Below the pieces are notes generated by a model. It made no database searches, had not been told where the DNA came from, and saw only the letters and a program-made list of their open reading frames with translations. A stretch of 64,000 bases of DNA from Roseibacterium elongatum DSM 19469. GTDB lineage: Bacteria > Pseudomonadota > Alphaproteobacteria > Rhodobacterales > Rhodobacteraceae. Positions 45,568 to 54,268 of this stretch are shown one piece after another. The DNA is taken from NCBI RefSeq assembly GCF_000590925.1, contig NZ_CP004372.1, positions 3,019,001 through 3,083,000 of the forward strand. Direction: 5' to 3'. Made by a program: the position numbers and the translations under genes. Each line of letters starts with the position of its first letter. The first letter of the stretch is position 1.

Positions 45568-47442
45568 ATGCTGCGCATTTCCGACATTTCCTATTCCGTC
45601 GCCGGGCGCCCCCTGCTGGAGGGCGCCTCGGCCACCATCCCCGCCGGGCACAAGGTGGGCATCGTCGGCCGCAACGGCACCGGCAAGACCACGCTTTTCC
45701 GCCTGATCCGGGGCGAATTGACGCTCGACAGCGGCCGCATCGAGGTGCCCGCCCGCGCCCGCATCGGCGGCGTCGCGCAGGAGGTGCCCTCGTCGGAGAC
45801 CTCGCTGATCGACACGGTGCTCGAGGCCGATGTCGAACGCGCCGCCCTGATGGCCGAGGCCGAGACGGCCGATGGCCACCGCATGGCCGATATCCAGACG
45901 CGCCTGGCCGATATCGACGCCTGGTCGGCCGAGGCGCGGGCCGCCTCGATCCTCAAGGGCCTGGGCTTCACCGATGCCGAGCAGCAGATGCCCTGTTCCG
46001 CCTTTTCGGGCGGCTGGCGGATGCGCGTGGCGCTGGCGGGCGTGCTGTTCGCGCAGCCCGATGTGCTGCTGCTGGACGAGCCGACCAACTACCTCGACCT
46101 CGAGGGGGCGTTGTGGCTGGAAAGCTACCTGGCGAGATACCCGCATACCGTTCTGGTCATCAGCCATGACCGCGACCTGCTGAACCGGGCGGTGGGGCAT
46201 ATCCTGCACCTGACCGACAGGCAGCTGACGCTCTATTCCGGGGGCTATGACACCTTCGCCCGCACCCGCGCCGAGCAGCGCGCGGTGCAGGCCGCGGCCG
46301 CGAAAAAGCAGGAAGCGCAGCGCGCCCATCTGCAAAGCTTTGTCGACCGGTTCCGCGCCAAGGCGTCCAAGGCGAAACAGGCGCAATCGCGGGTCAAGAT
46401 GCTGGAAAAGATGGAAACGATCCGCGCGCCCGAGGATGCGGCGCGCACCGTCTTCACCTTCCCCGAACCGGACCAGCTGTCGCCGCCCATCGTGAACCTC
46501 GAAGGGGCATCGGTCGGCTATGACGGCACACCCGTTCTGGCGCGGCTGAACCTGCGCATCGACCAGGATGACCGGATCGCCCTGCTGGGCCGCAATGGCG
46601 AGGGGAAATCGACCCTGTCGAAACTGCTGGCGGCCAAGCTGACGGCGATGGAGGGGCGGGTGACGACATCGTCCAAGCTGCGGGTGGGCTATTTCGCGCA
46701 GCACCAGGTGGACGAGTTGCATCTGGACGAAACGCCCTTGCAACACATCCAGCGCGAACGCCCCGACGAGGCGCCGCCGCGCCTGCGCGCGCGGCTGGCG
46801 GGGTTCGGCCTGGGCGCGGATCAGGCCGAGACCGAGGTCGCCCGTCTGTCGGGCGGGCAGAAGGCGCGGCTGTCGCTGTTGCTGGCGACGCTGGAGGCGC
46901 CGCATATGCTGATCCTCGACGAGCCGACCAACCATCTGGATATCGAAAGCCGCGAGGCGCTGGTCGAGGCGCTGACCGCCTATTCCGGCGCGGTGATCCT
47001 CGTCAGCCACGACATGCATCTGCTCAGCCTTGTGGCGGACCGGCTGTGGCTGGTCAAGGACGGGCGCGTCGCCCCCTATGACGGCGATCTGGCCAGCTAT
47101 CGGCAGATGCTGCTGAGGGGCGAGGACAAGACCCCCAAACCCGCCAAACCCGACAAACCCGACAAACCCGCCGCCCCCGCCAAGGCAAGGCGACCCAGCC
47201 AGGATCAGGTCAAGGAGTTGCGGGCCGAGCTGCGCCGGGCCGAGGCGCGCGTCCAGAAGATCGAGGAGATGCGCGAGAAACTGGCCGCGAAACTGGCCGA
47301 CCCCACGCTCTACGAAGACGATCGCGCCGGCGATCTGGATGTCTGGCAAAAAAAGTTCGCCGAGGTCGAGGACGGGCTTGCGCGGGCCGAGGCGCTGTGG
47401 ATGGCCGCGGCCGAGGCGCTGGATCGGGCCAAGGCGGGCTGA
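45568..47442 (+). CDS. ABC-F family ATP-binding protein
   Basis: A 624-residue soluble protein with two ABC domains and no membrane segments: Walker [10 protein letters not shown] and GRNGEGKST, signatures FSGGWRMRV and [10 protein letters not shown], Walker [14 protein letters not shown] and [11 protein letters not shown]. An inter-domain arm ([23 protein letters not shown] onward) and a C-terminal coiled coil (about 540-620) follow the YheS/Uup pattern. ABC-F proteins bind the ribosomal E site and affect stalled translation. Subfamily and antibiotic role cannot be assigned. Confidence 0.92.
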   Translation: MLRISDISYSVAGRPLLEGASATIPAGHKVGIVGRNGTGKTTLFRLIRGELTLDSGRIEVPARARIGGVAQEVPSSETSLIDTVLEADVERAALMAEAETADGHRMADIQTRLADIDAWSAEARAASILKGLGFTDAEQQMPCSAFSGGWRMRVALAGVLFAQPDVLLLDEPTNYLDLEGALWLESYLARYPHTVLVISHDRDLLNRAVGHILHLTDRQLTLYSGGYDTFARTRAEQRAVQAAAAKKQEAQRAHLQSFVDRFRAKASKAKQAQSRVKMLEKMETIRAPEDAARTVFTFPEPDQLSPPIVNLEGASVGYDGTPVLARLNLRIDQDDRIALLGRNGEGKSTLSKLLAAKLTAMEGRVTTSSKLRVGYFAQHQVDELHLDETPLQHIQRERPDEAPPRLRARLAGFGLGADQAETEVARLSGGQKARLSLLLATLEAPHMLILDEPTNHLDIESREALVEALTAYSGAVILVSHDMHLLSLVADRLWLVKDGRVAPYDGDLASYRQMLLRGEDKTPKPAKPDKPDKPAAPAKARRPSQDQVKELRAELRRAEARVQKIEEMREKLAAKLADPTLYEDDRAGDLDVWQKKFAEVEDGLARAEALWMAAAEALDRAKAG

Positions 47443-47562
47443 CCAGCCCCCCCCTTGGCGATATCCGGGCGCGGCGCGACAGCGTGCCACGCGCCGGTGG
47501 TGTTTCAAAACATATATTGCTGATGTACATTATTGACAGGTGCAATTTATAGGAGTCCTGTC

Positions 47563-48057
47563 ATGGCCAACCCCGCCGGATATACGCGGACGCAGATCCG
47601 CCTTCACTGGATCATCATGGGCCTCGTCGCCCTGCAATACATCTTCAAGGGCGCGATTTCGCAGGCCTGGGACGACTGGCAGGCCGGGGCCGAGATCGCC
47701 TTTGATCCGATGATCGCGCAACATGTCTTTCTGGGCGCGCTGGTGGCGCTGCTGACCCTGTGGCGTCTTGGCCTGCGGGTCAGCCACGGCGCCCCGGCCC
47801 CGGCGGGAGCCGACAGCGCACCGGGCAAGGCCAAGGTCGCCCTGGCCACGCAATGGGCCTTTTACGCGCTGCTTCTGCTGATGCCGATTTCGGGCTCGGT
47901 CGCGTGGTTCGGCGGGGCCGAGGGGGCAGCGATCGCCCATAACGTGATGAAAGTCGCGCTGCTGGCCCTGATCGCGCTGCATGTCGTCGGCGCGCTGGTG
48001 CAACAGTTCGTCCAAAAAACCAACGTCATGGCACGGATGAAACATCCCGTCGCCTGA
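47563..48057 (+). CDS. cytochrome b561
   Basis: A 164-residue, four-helix membrane cytochrome. Candidate haem ligands are His15 (RLHWI), His54 (AQHVF), His126 (IAHNV) and His140 (ALHVV), the bis-haem b561 pattern. AGGAG lies seven bases before the ATG. The 100 bases upstream are unusually A+T-rich and include ATGTACAT. It is followed 19 bases later by the EF-hand protein gene, so the two are probably cotranscribed. It likely passes electrons between quinol and a periplasmic acceptor. Confidence 0.92.
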   Translation: MANPAGYTRTQIRLHWIIMGLVALQYIFKGAISQAWDDWQAGAEIAFDPMIAQHVFLGALVALLTLWRLGLRVSHGAPAPAGADSAPGKAKVALATQWAFYALLLLMPISGSVAWFGGAEGAAIAHNVMKVALLALIALHVVGALVQQFVQKTNVMARMKHPVA

Positions 48058-48076
48058 CATTCGGGGGCATTGACAG

Positions 48077-48517
48077 ATGACACCGCTGAAACCGACCCTT
48101 CTGATCCTGGCGATGGGGGCGGGTGTGGCCTTTGCCAATTCCCACGCCATGCCGGGCGCGCAATTCCTGAGCGTGTGGGACCTGGACGCCGACGGCACGG
48201 CAACACTGGCCGAGTTGCAGGAGATGCGCGGCATCGTCTTCGCCATGTTCGACAGCGACGCGGACGGCACGCTGAACACCGAGGAATATCGCGCCTTCGA
48301 CGAGACGCGGGCCGCCGACCTGGCGAATTTCGAGGGGCCGGACCCGGCCCGCGAAAGGATGCAGATGGTGGCCGACGGTCTTGGCCGCGCCGCCAATGAC
48401 GCCGACGGCAACGGCCGCGTGACGCGGGACGAGTTCATCGCCGGAACCCATGCCTGGCTCGAGCAGATCGACCGGGACGGGAACGGCGTCGTGACCAGCG
48501 CAGATTTCATGCGCTGA
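48077..48517 (+). CDS. periplasmic EF-hand calcium-binding protein
   Basis: A 146-residue protein with a signal peptide of about 20-22 residues (LLILAMGAGVAFANSHA). Four EF-hand loops start near residues 35, 59, 108 and 132: DLDADGTATLAE, DSDADGTLNTEE, DADGNGRVTRDE and DRDGNGVVTSAD. It therefore resembles calmodulin in arrangement, but outside the cytoplasm. Its partner is unknown; the linked b561 gene suggests a redox-linked role, which is inference. Confidence 0.88.
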   Translation: MTPLKPTLLILAMGAGVAFANSHAMPGAQFLSVWDLDADGTATLAELQEMRGIVFAMFDSDADGTLNTEEYRAFDETRAADLANFEGPDPARERMQMVADGLGRAANDADGNGRVTRDEFIAGTHAWLEQIDRDGNGVVTSADFMR

Positions 48518-48625
48518 AAGGGCCGGGCCGCGTGTCTTGTTTGCACCCGAGACCCGCGGCCCGGCCCGCCCCATGGCCTGCACGCGCCATTGACCTTTGC
48601 GCCCCGGCGCGGCAGGGGTCGGCGC

Positions 48626-49243
48626 ATGGAACTGGCCGTCTACATTCCTGCCTTCGTGGCGCTGTTCGTCATCATCGACCCGATCGGCATGGCGCCGCTC
48701 TTCGTGGCGCTGACGGCGGGCATGGACGCCACGCAAAGGCGCAAGGTCGCGATCCGCTCGTGCCTCGTGGCCTTTGGCTTGCTGACCCTGTTCGGTCTGG
48801 CGGGCGAGGCGGTGCTGAATTTCCTCGGCATCTCGATGCCGGCCTTCCGCATGGCGGGGGGGATCCTGCTGTTTCTGACCGCGCTCGACATGTTGTTCGA
48901 GCGCCGCAGCCAGCGCCGGCAGGGCCAGGCCGAGGCCGAGCATTCCGACGATCCTTCGGTGTTTCCGCTGGCCATCCCGCTGATTGCCGGGCCCGGCTCG
49001 ATCGCGACGATGATACTGCTGACGGGACAGGAGGGCGGCGATCTGCTGCATGTCGCGTTGATCCACCTGGTGATGGCGGTCGTTCTGCTGGCGGTTTTCG
49101 TGCTGTTCCTGCTGGCGGGCCGTCTGGAACGCCTGTTGGGCGAAACCGGCATCAACGTGGTCACACGCCTGCTGGGCATGCTGCTGGCGGCCCTGTCGGT
49201 GCAATTCGTGATCGACGGTTTGCGCGATCTGGCGGTGATCTGA
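48626..49243 (+). CDS. MarC family integral membrane protein
   Basis: A 205-residue six-helix protein of the MarC/UPF0056 family: FVALFVIIDPIGMAPLFVALTAGM, FLGISMPAFRMAGGILLFLTALDML and FPLAIPLIAGPGSIATMILL. Function of the family is not established; early links to multiple-antibiotic resistance were not upheld. AGGGG precedes the ATG at 48626. Confidence 0.9.
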   Translation: MELAVYIPAFVALFVIIDPIGMAPLFVALTAGMDATQRRKVAIRSCLVAFGLLTLFGLAGEAVLNFLGISMPAFRMAGGILLFLTALDMLFERRSQRRQGQAEAEHSDDPSVFPLAIPLIAGPGSIATMILLTGQEGGDLLHVALIHLVMAVVLLAVFVLFLLAGRLERLLGETGINVVTRLLGMLLAALSVQFVIDGLRDLAVI

Positions 49244-49283
49244 CGCCGTCCCCGCCCTATATGATGGCCAAAGGGGTGTGCAG

Positions 49284-49868
49284 ATGCTGAATGGCGAACA
49301 AATCGGAAGCCTGATCTACCTGGCCTTGCTGGGCACGGCGATTGCCGGATGGATGGTGGCTTCGAACCGCAGAAACATCGGAAAGCTGACGCAATATGCG
49401 GCGATCTGGATCTTCATTTTCCTTGGCGCGGTCGTCGCCGTGGGCCTGTTCACCGATATCCGCAACGATCTTGCGCCGCGCCAATCGGTGATGATGCAAG
49501 GCCAGCGGATCGAGGTGCCGCAGGCCGCCGACGGACATTTCTACCTGACGCTCGGCGTGAATGGCACGCCGGTGCGGTTTGTCGTGGATACCGGGGCGAC
49601 GGAAATGGTGCTGAGCCGCCGTGACGCCGCGCGCGCCGGCATCGACCTGGATGCGCTGATCTACACCGGGCGCGCCTACACGGCCAATGGCATGGTCCAG
49701 ACCTCGCCCGTGCGCCTCGAGACGCTGGAACTGGGCGGGATGGTCGAACGCGGGGTTCGGGCCGTGATCAATCACGGCGAGATGCCCGACAGCCTGCTGG
49801 GGATGCGCTATCTGCAACGCTTTGACCGGCTCGAGATCTCGGATCAACGCCTCGTACTGGTGCGGTGA
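49284..49868 (+). CDS. retropepsin-like aspartic protease (clan AA, TIGR02281 type)
   Basis: A 194-residue protein with two N-terminal membrane helices (SLIYLALLGTAIAGWMVA and YAAIWIFIFLGAVVAVGLF) and a single aspartic-protease domain. The active site is VVDTGATEMVLS, with the flap-like YTANGMVQTSPVRL, and the last strand is SLLGMRYLQRFDRLEI. It would act as a dimer facing the periplasm. AAAGGGG lies seven bases before the ATG at 49284; an in-frame GTG at 49278 is too close to it. Substrate unknown. Confidence 0.88.
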   Translation: MLNGEQIGSLIYLALLGTAIAGWMVASNRRNIGKLTQYAAIWIFIFLGAVVAVGLFTDIRNDLAPRQSVMMQGQRIEVPQAADGHFYLTLGVNGTPVRFVVDTGATEMVLSRRDAARAGIDLDALIYTGRAYTANGMVQTSPVRLETLELGGMVERGVRAVINHGEMPDSLLGMRYLQRFDRLEISDQRLVLVR

Positions 49869-49884
49869 GAGCCCTCACCCGGCT

Positions 49885-50349
49885 TCACCCGCCCGATTGC
49901 GCCTTCATCTCCCACCGGCCGGATTCCTCGGACCAGTATTTCGCTTCGACGCCTGCGTCGGTCAGTGACCGCCACTGCTCGCGCGCGGTCTGCTTGGCGG
50001 CCTCGTCATGGCCATCGAACAGGATCATCACCCGCGACAGGGCCGTGACCTCGGGCGCGGCGACCCCGGCGCCCTCGACCGAGATCACGCAATCGGGCCG
50101 GTTGGGGGCCGCAGCCCCGGTGGTCAGCAGGATGGGCTGATCGGCGTCATGGGGCCCGCCTGCACGGCCGTGGGGCAGAAAGCCGTCCTCGGGGCCCAGC
50201 CACAATTGCGCATCCAGCCGATCAAGCGCCTCGTCGGTGCGGCCGCGCACCGCCACGCGCCATCCCTGCTGGCGCGATTTCTCCAGCAGGGTGCGCAGCG
50301 TCACCTCGACCGGATGGCGCGTCAGGTGGTAGAAAAAGGCCGCCCCCAA
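49885..50349 (-). CDS. holC: DNA polymerase III chi subunit
   Basis: HolC links the clamp-loader to single-strand binding protein at the replication fork. The start of homology, GAAFFYHLTRHPVEVTLRTLLEKS, and QPILLTTG, RVMILFDGHDEAA and AREQWRSLTDAG match the family. I place the start at the TTG at 50349, which gives MGAAFFYHL with AGGG upstream; the frame is open to 50376. It follows pepA by only a few bases, an arrangement common in proteobacteria. Confidence 0.88.
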   Translation of the reverse strand: MGAAFFYHLTRHPVEVTLRTLLEKSRQQGWRVAVRGRTDEALDRLDAQLWLGPEDGFLPHGRAGGPHDADQPILLTTGAAAPNRPDCVISVEGAGVAAPEVTALSRVMILFDGHDEAAKQTAREQWRSLTDAGVEAKYWSEESGRWEMKAQSGG

Positions 50350-50356
50350 AACCGCC

Positions 50357-51824
50357 CTACCCTTCGTAATTGTCACGCACGAGCCGGTCGAGGGCCAGCA
50401 CCCCCCACGCCCGTCGCGCCCTTGGGCGCCAGCATCGTGTCGGATTTCACACTGGCCACGCCCGCGATGTCCAGATGGATCCAGGGCGTGTCGTCCTTGA
50501 CGAAACGTCCCAGGAACTGCGCCGCCGTGATCGACCCCGCGGCGCGACCGCCCACGTTCTTCATGTCGGCGATGCGGCTTTTGAGCATGTCGTCATAAGC
50601 CTTGCCCATGGGCAGGCGCCAGGCGCCTTCGCCCTCGGCGGCGGCGGATTTCAGGAAGGCATCGGCGAAGGCGTCGTTGTTCGAGAAAACGCCGCCGTTC
50701 TCATGCCCCAGCGCGATGATCATCGCCCCGGTCAGGGTGGCGAGGTCGACCATGCCCGCGGGCGAAAACCGCTCCTGCGCGTACCACATGACATCGCACA
50801 GCACGAGGCGCCCCTCGGCATCGGTGTTGATGACCTCGATCGTGTCGCCCTTCATCGAGGTGACCACATCGCCGGGGCGCTGTGCCCGGCCCGAGGGCAT
50901 GTTCTCCACCAGCCCGACAAGGCCCACCACATTCGCCTTTGCCTTGCGCTGCGCGATGGCGCGCATGGCGCCGGCCACGACGCCCGCGCCGCCCATGTCC
51001 ATGGTCATGTCCTCCATGCCGCCGGCGGGTTTCAGGCTGATACCGCCGGTGTCGAAGACGACGCCCTTGCCGACCAGCGCCAGCGGGGCCGCGTCACCGC
51101 CGCCCTTCCACTGCATGATGACGACCTTGGACGGGCTGTCCGAGCCATGGCCCACCGCCAGCAGGGCGTTCATGCCCAGCTCGGCCAACTGGTCCTCGTC
51201 CAGCACCTCGACCTCGACCCCAAGGGCCGACAGGGCCGACAGACGCTCGGCAAACTCGGTGGTGGTCAGCACATTGGCCGGTTCGTTGACCAGATCGCGG
51301 GTAAAGAACACCCCCTCGGCCAGCGCCGCCTTGTCGGCCCAGGCCGCGGCGGCCGCGTCGGGTTTGCCGACCATGATCGTGGCGCCTTCGGGCGCGTCGG
51401 CCTCGCCGCTCTTGTGATCGGTGAAATCATAGCTGCGCAGGACAAGGCCAAGGGCGATCTCCTCGATCCTGTTGGTGGCCCCCGCACACAGCGTCAGCGG
51501 CCCCTTGCCACGGGCGCGGGCCAGCGCCGCGCCGGCCTTGCGCGCGGCCTCGAGCGTGGGGCGGCGGCCCAGTTTCAGCACCACCAGCGTGTCGGCGGCC
51601 ACCCCGGCGGGAAAAGCCAGCGCGATCGCGTCGCCGTCCCTGGCCTTGTCGAAGCGCGCGGCCTCGACCAGGCGGGCCACGGCCCCCTTGGTCAGACGGT
51701 TCAGGCGCCGCGCGGCTGGGTCGAGCTTGCCCTCGGGGGTGACGATCGCGGCCACCGTGCCGCCGGCCTCTTTCAGCGCGTCGAGATCGGTTTCGGTAAA
51801 GTCGATGGTGATCGGCGTCGTCAT
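50357..51824 (-). CDS. pepA: leucyl aminopeptidase (frame interrupted near the C-terminus)
   Basis: A cytosolic M17 di-metal aminopeptidase of about 489 residues. Metal and catalytic motifs are VGKGVVFDTGGISLKP, MTMDMGGAG and NTDAEGRLVL. As given, the frame ends at 50373 with a wrong tail (GGAGPRPARA). Removing one base from the 6-C run at 50401-50406 gives GVGVLALDRLVRDNYEG and a stop at 50357. The N-terminal domain (1-160) is normal. It heads pepA-holC and diverges from lptF. Confidence 0.92.
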
Positions 51825-52037
51825 GGCGAAGGCCCCCTGCTCAGGTCAGCGTGTCATTCTTGCCGCGACATTAGGGCGGCGCGGGCCGGTTGACCAGATC
51901 ACCCTTACGACCGACATGGAATTGGATTACAACGACATAAGCGCGGTCGGCTGCCACCGAACGCAGGATGTGGGGTGGCCCGTCACGATGCGGCCCCCCG
52001 ACAGGAACGAAGTGCCAATGGATGGGGGCGGAACGGC

Positions 52038-53177
52038 GTGGGGCGGTATGACCGCTATATCCTGACGCAGCTTGTGGGGCTGTTCGGCTTTTTCAGCCTC
52101 GTCCTCGTGTCCGTCTACTGGATCGAGGCGGCGGTCGAGCTGTTCGGCGAGTTGATCGCGGATGGCCAGAACCTCGGGGTGTTTCTGGAGTTCACGGCGC
52201 TGACCCTGCCCGAGATCATGTTGCTGGTCCTGCCCGTGGCCAGCTTTGTCGCCACGCTGTACGTGTTCAACCGCATGATCAACGAAAGCGAACTGGTCGT
52301 GTTGCAGACGGCGGGCCTGTCGGCGGCGCGGCTGTTGCGGCCCGTGTTCGTCTTCGGGCTGATCCTGTCACTGCTGGTGCTGATCCTGGCCAATATCCTG
52401 GCCCCCGCCGCGCGCGAGCAGTTCAACGACCGCCGCAGCGAGGTGGGCGAGGATGTGACCGGGCGGTTTCTGCGCGAGGGGCAGTTCATCCACCCCGCCG
52501 ACGGGCTGACCGTCTATATCCGCGAAATCACCGAGTTGGGCGAGTTTCGCGACCTGTTCCTGCAAGACGCCTCGGGCGAGGATGTCGAGGTCACCTATAC
52601 CGCCACCAGCGCCCTTCTGGTGCGGTCCGATACGGGGCCGCGTCTGGTGATGTTCGACGGCATGGCGCAATCCCTCAACCGGGTCACGGGGCGGCTTTCG
52701 ACGGTGCAGTTCGCCGATTTCGCCTATGATATCGGCGCCTTGATCGCCGATGGCGGCCCCCGGCGCATGGACTCGCGCGAGATGTCCACCCTGGCGCTGA
52801 TCACGGCGGACACGGCCCTGGCCGAGGCGCTGCGCGACCCGCTGGCCGAAGTGCTCTACGAGGGGCATGATCGGATCGGCCGGGCGCTGTTCGTGATGTT
52901 CCCGCCGCTGATCGCGGCGGCGACGCTGATGCTGGGGCATTTCTCGCGCTTTGGGGTCTGGCGGCAGATCCTGATCGCGGTGGTTCTGATCGTGCCCTTG
53001 CAGGTGGTCTGGAACTGGGCCGAGGCCACCGCCACGCGCGATGCGTCCCTTTGGCCGCTGGCCTATCTTCAGGCGGCGGTGGCGGCGACGATAACCCTGA
53101 CGCTGCTGGGACTGGCCGCGGCGCGGCGGCGGCGCAAAAGCGGGCTGATGCGCCGGCTGCGCGAGGCGCCGGCATGA
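52038..53177 (+). CDS. lptF: LPS export ABC transporter permease LptF
   Basis: A 379-residue inner-membrane subunit of LptB2FG, which extracts LPS from the inner membrane. The N-terminus GRYDRYILTQLVGLFGFFSLVLV, helices around LVLPVASFVATLYVFNRM, a periplasmic beta-jellyroll (about 130-270) and two C-terminal helices are typical. I chose the GTG at 52038, giving VGRYDRYILTQL; the frame is open further upstream to 51975. The stop overlaps lptG (ATGA). Confidence 0.92.
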   Translation: MGRYDRYILTQLVGLFGFFSLVLVSVYWIEAAVELFGELIADGQNLGVFLEFTALTLPEIMLLVLPVASFVATLYVFNRMINESELVVLQTAGLSAARLLRPVFVFGLILSLLVLILANILAPAAREQFNDRRSEVGEDVTGRFLREGQFIHPADGLTVYIREITELGEFRDLFLQDASGEDVEVTYTATSALLVRSDTGPRLVMFDGMAQSLNRVTGRLSTVQFADFAYDIGALIADGGPRRMDSREMSTLALITADTALAEALRDPLAEVLYEGHDRIGRALFVMFPPLIAAATLMLGHFSRFGVWRQILIAVVLIVPLQVVWNWAEATATRDASLWPLAYLQAAVAATITLTLLGLAAARRRRKSGLMRRLREAPA

Positions 53178-54268
53178 TCCTGCATGTCTATATCGCGCGC
53201 CGGTTCCTGCGGCTGTTGATCATGGTGATCGCCGTCTTCGTCGGCATCCTGATGCCGATCGACATCGCCGATCATCTGGGGCGCGTCGGCCCGGATGCGG
53301 GCCTCGGCGCGGTGTTCCAGCTGTCGTTGCTGAACCTGCCCGGCGCGCTTTATGCGTGGCTGCCGCTGTTCGTCATGATCGCCACGCTGTTCCTGTTTCT
53401 GGGGCTGGCGCGGACATCGGAACTGGTGGTGGTGCGCGCCGCGGGGCGTTCGGCGCTGCGCTCGGCCGCCTCACCGGTGGCGATGGCCTTTCTGCTGGGC
53501 GTGGCGGCGTTGGCGATCCTCAACCCGATCGTGGCGGCGACGCAGCAGCAATACGATCTGACCTTCGCGCGGCTGCGCGGCGACGAGGAGCGGACGCTGT
53601 CGGTCAGCGACGAAGGTCTGTGGCTGCGGCAGGGCACCCCCGACAGCCAGACGGTGATCCACGCCGCTGCGACCAACTCGGACGGGACGCATCTGTTCGA
53701 CGCGACCTTCTTTTCCTTCGACGCGGACGGCCTGCTGATCCAGCGCATCAGCGCTGAAGAGGCGCGTCTGGCCTCGGCGGCCTGGACGCTGTCGCAGGCC
53801 ACGCTGTGGCCCATTGCCGAGGCCGAGAACCCCGAGGCGGCCGCCCGGCAGATCGCGCGGCTGGACCTGCCCTCGACGCTGACCGCGGACCAGATCCGCG
53901 ACAGTTTCGGTGCGCCGGAAACGGTGCCGATCTACCAGTTGCCGGGCTTTATCGCGCAACTCAACGCCGCGGGCTTTGCCGCCACCCAGCATCGTATCTG
54001 GCTGCAAATGCAGCTGTCGAATCCGCTGATGCTGTCGGCCATGGTCCTGATCGCGGCGGGCTTCACGATGCGGCATACGCGCTTCGGAAAGACGGGTTTA
54101 TTGGTTCTGGGGGCGATTTTGCTTGGATTCGGGGTGTATTTTATCCGCGATTTCGCCGAAGTTCTGGGTGAGACCGGACAGCTGCCCGCATCGCTGGTCG
54201 CGTGGACGCCCCCCGTGGCGGCCATTCTTCTGGCACTGGGGCTGTTGTTGCATACGGAGGATGGATGA
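53174..54268 (+). CDS. lptG: LPS export ABC transporter permease LptG
   Basis: A 364-residue partner of LptF. It begins ILHVYIARRFLRLLIMVIAVF, has the same permease-jellyroll-permease layout, and ends with helices containing KTGLLVLGAILLGFGVYFIRDFAEVLG, characteristic of LptG. It overlaps lptF and lptD by ATGA at both ends, so the three are translationally coupled. Confidence 0.93.
   Translation: MILHVYIARRFLRLLIMVIAVFVGILMPIDIADHLGRVGPDAGLGAVFQLSLLNLPGALYAWLPLFVMIATLFLFLGLARTSELVVVRAAGRSALRSAASPVAMAFLLGVAALAILNPIVAATQQQYDLTFARLRGDEERTLSVSDEGLWLRQGTPDSQTVIHAAATNSDGTHLFDATFFSFDADGLLIQRISAEEARLASAAWTLSQATLWPIAEAENPEAAARQIARLDLPSTLTADQIRDSFGAPETVPIYQLPGFIAQLNAAGFAATQHRIWLQMQLSNPLMLSAMVLIAAGFTMRHTRFGKTGLLVLGAILLGFGVYFIRDFAEVLGETGQLPASLVAWTPPVAAILLALGLLLHTEDG

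Noticed and set aside
45499..47508. 669-residue leftward open frame
   Set aside because: Shadow of the ABC-F gene, with a similar biased composition.
47533..47538. TTGACA before cytochrome b561 as a -35 element
   Set aside because: A -10 at the right distance would fall on or after the ribosome-binding site, so it cannot serve this gene.
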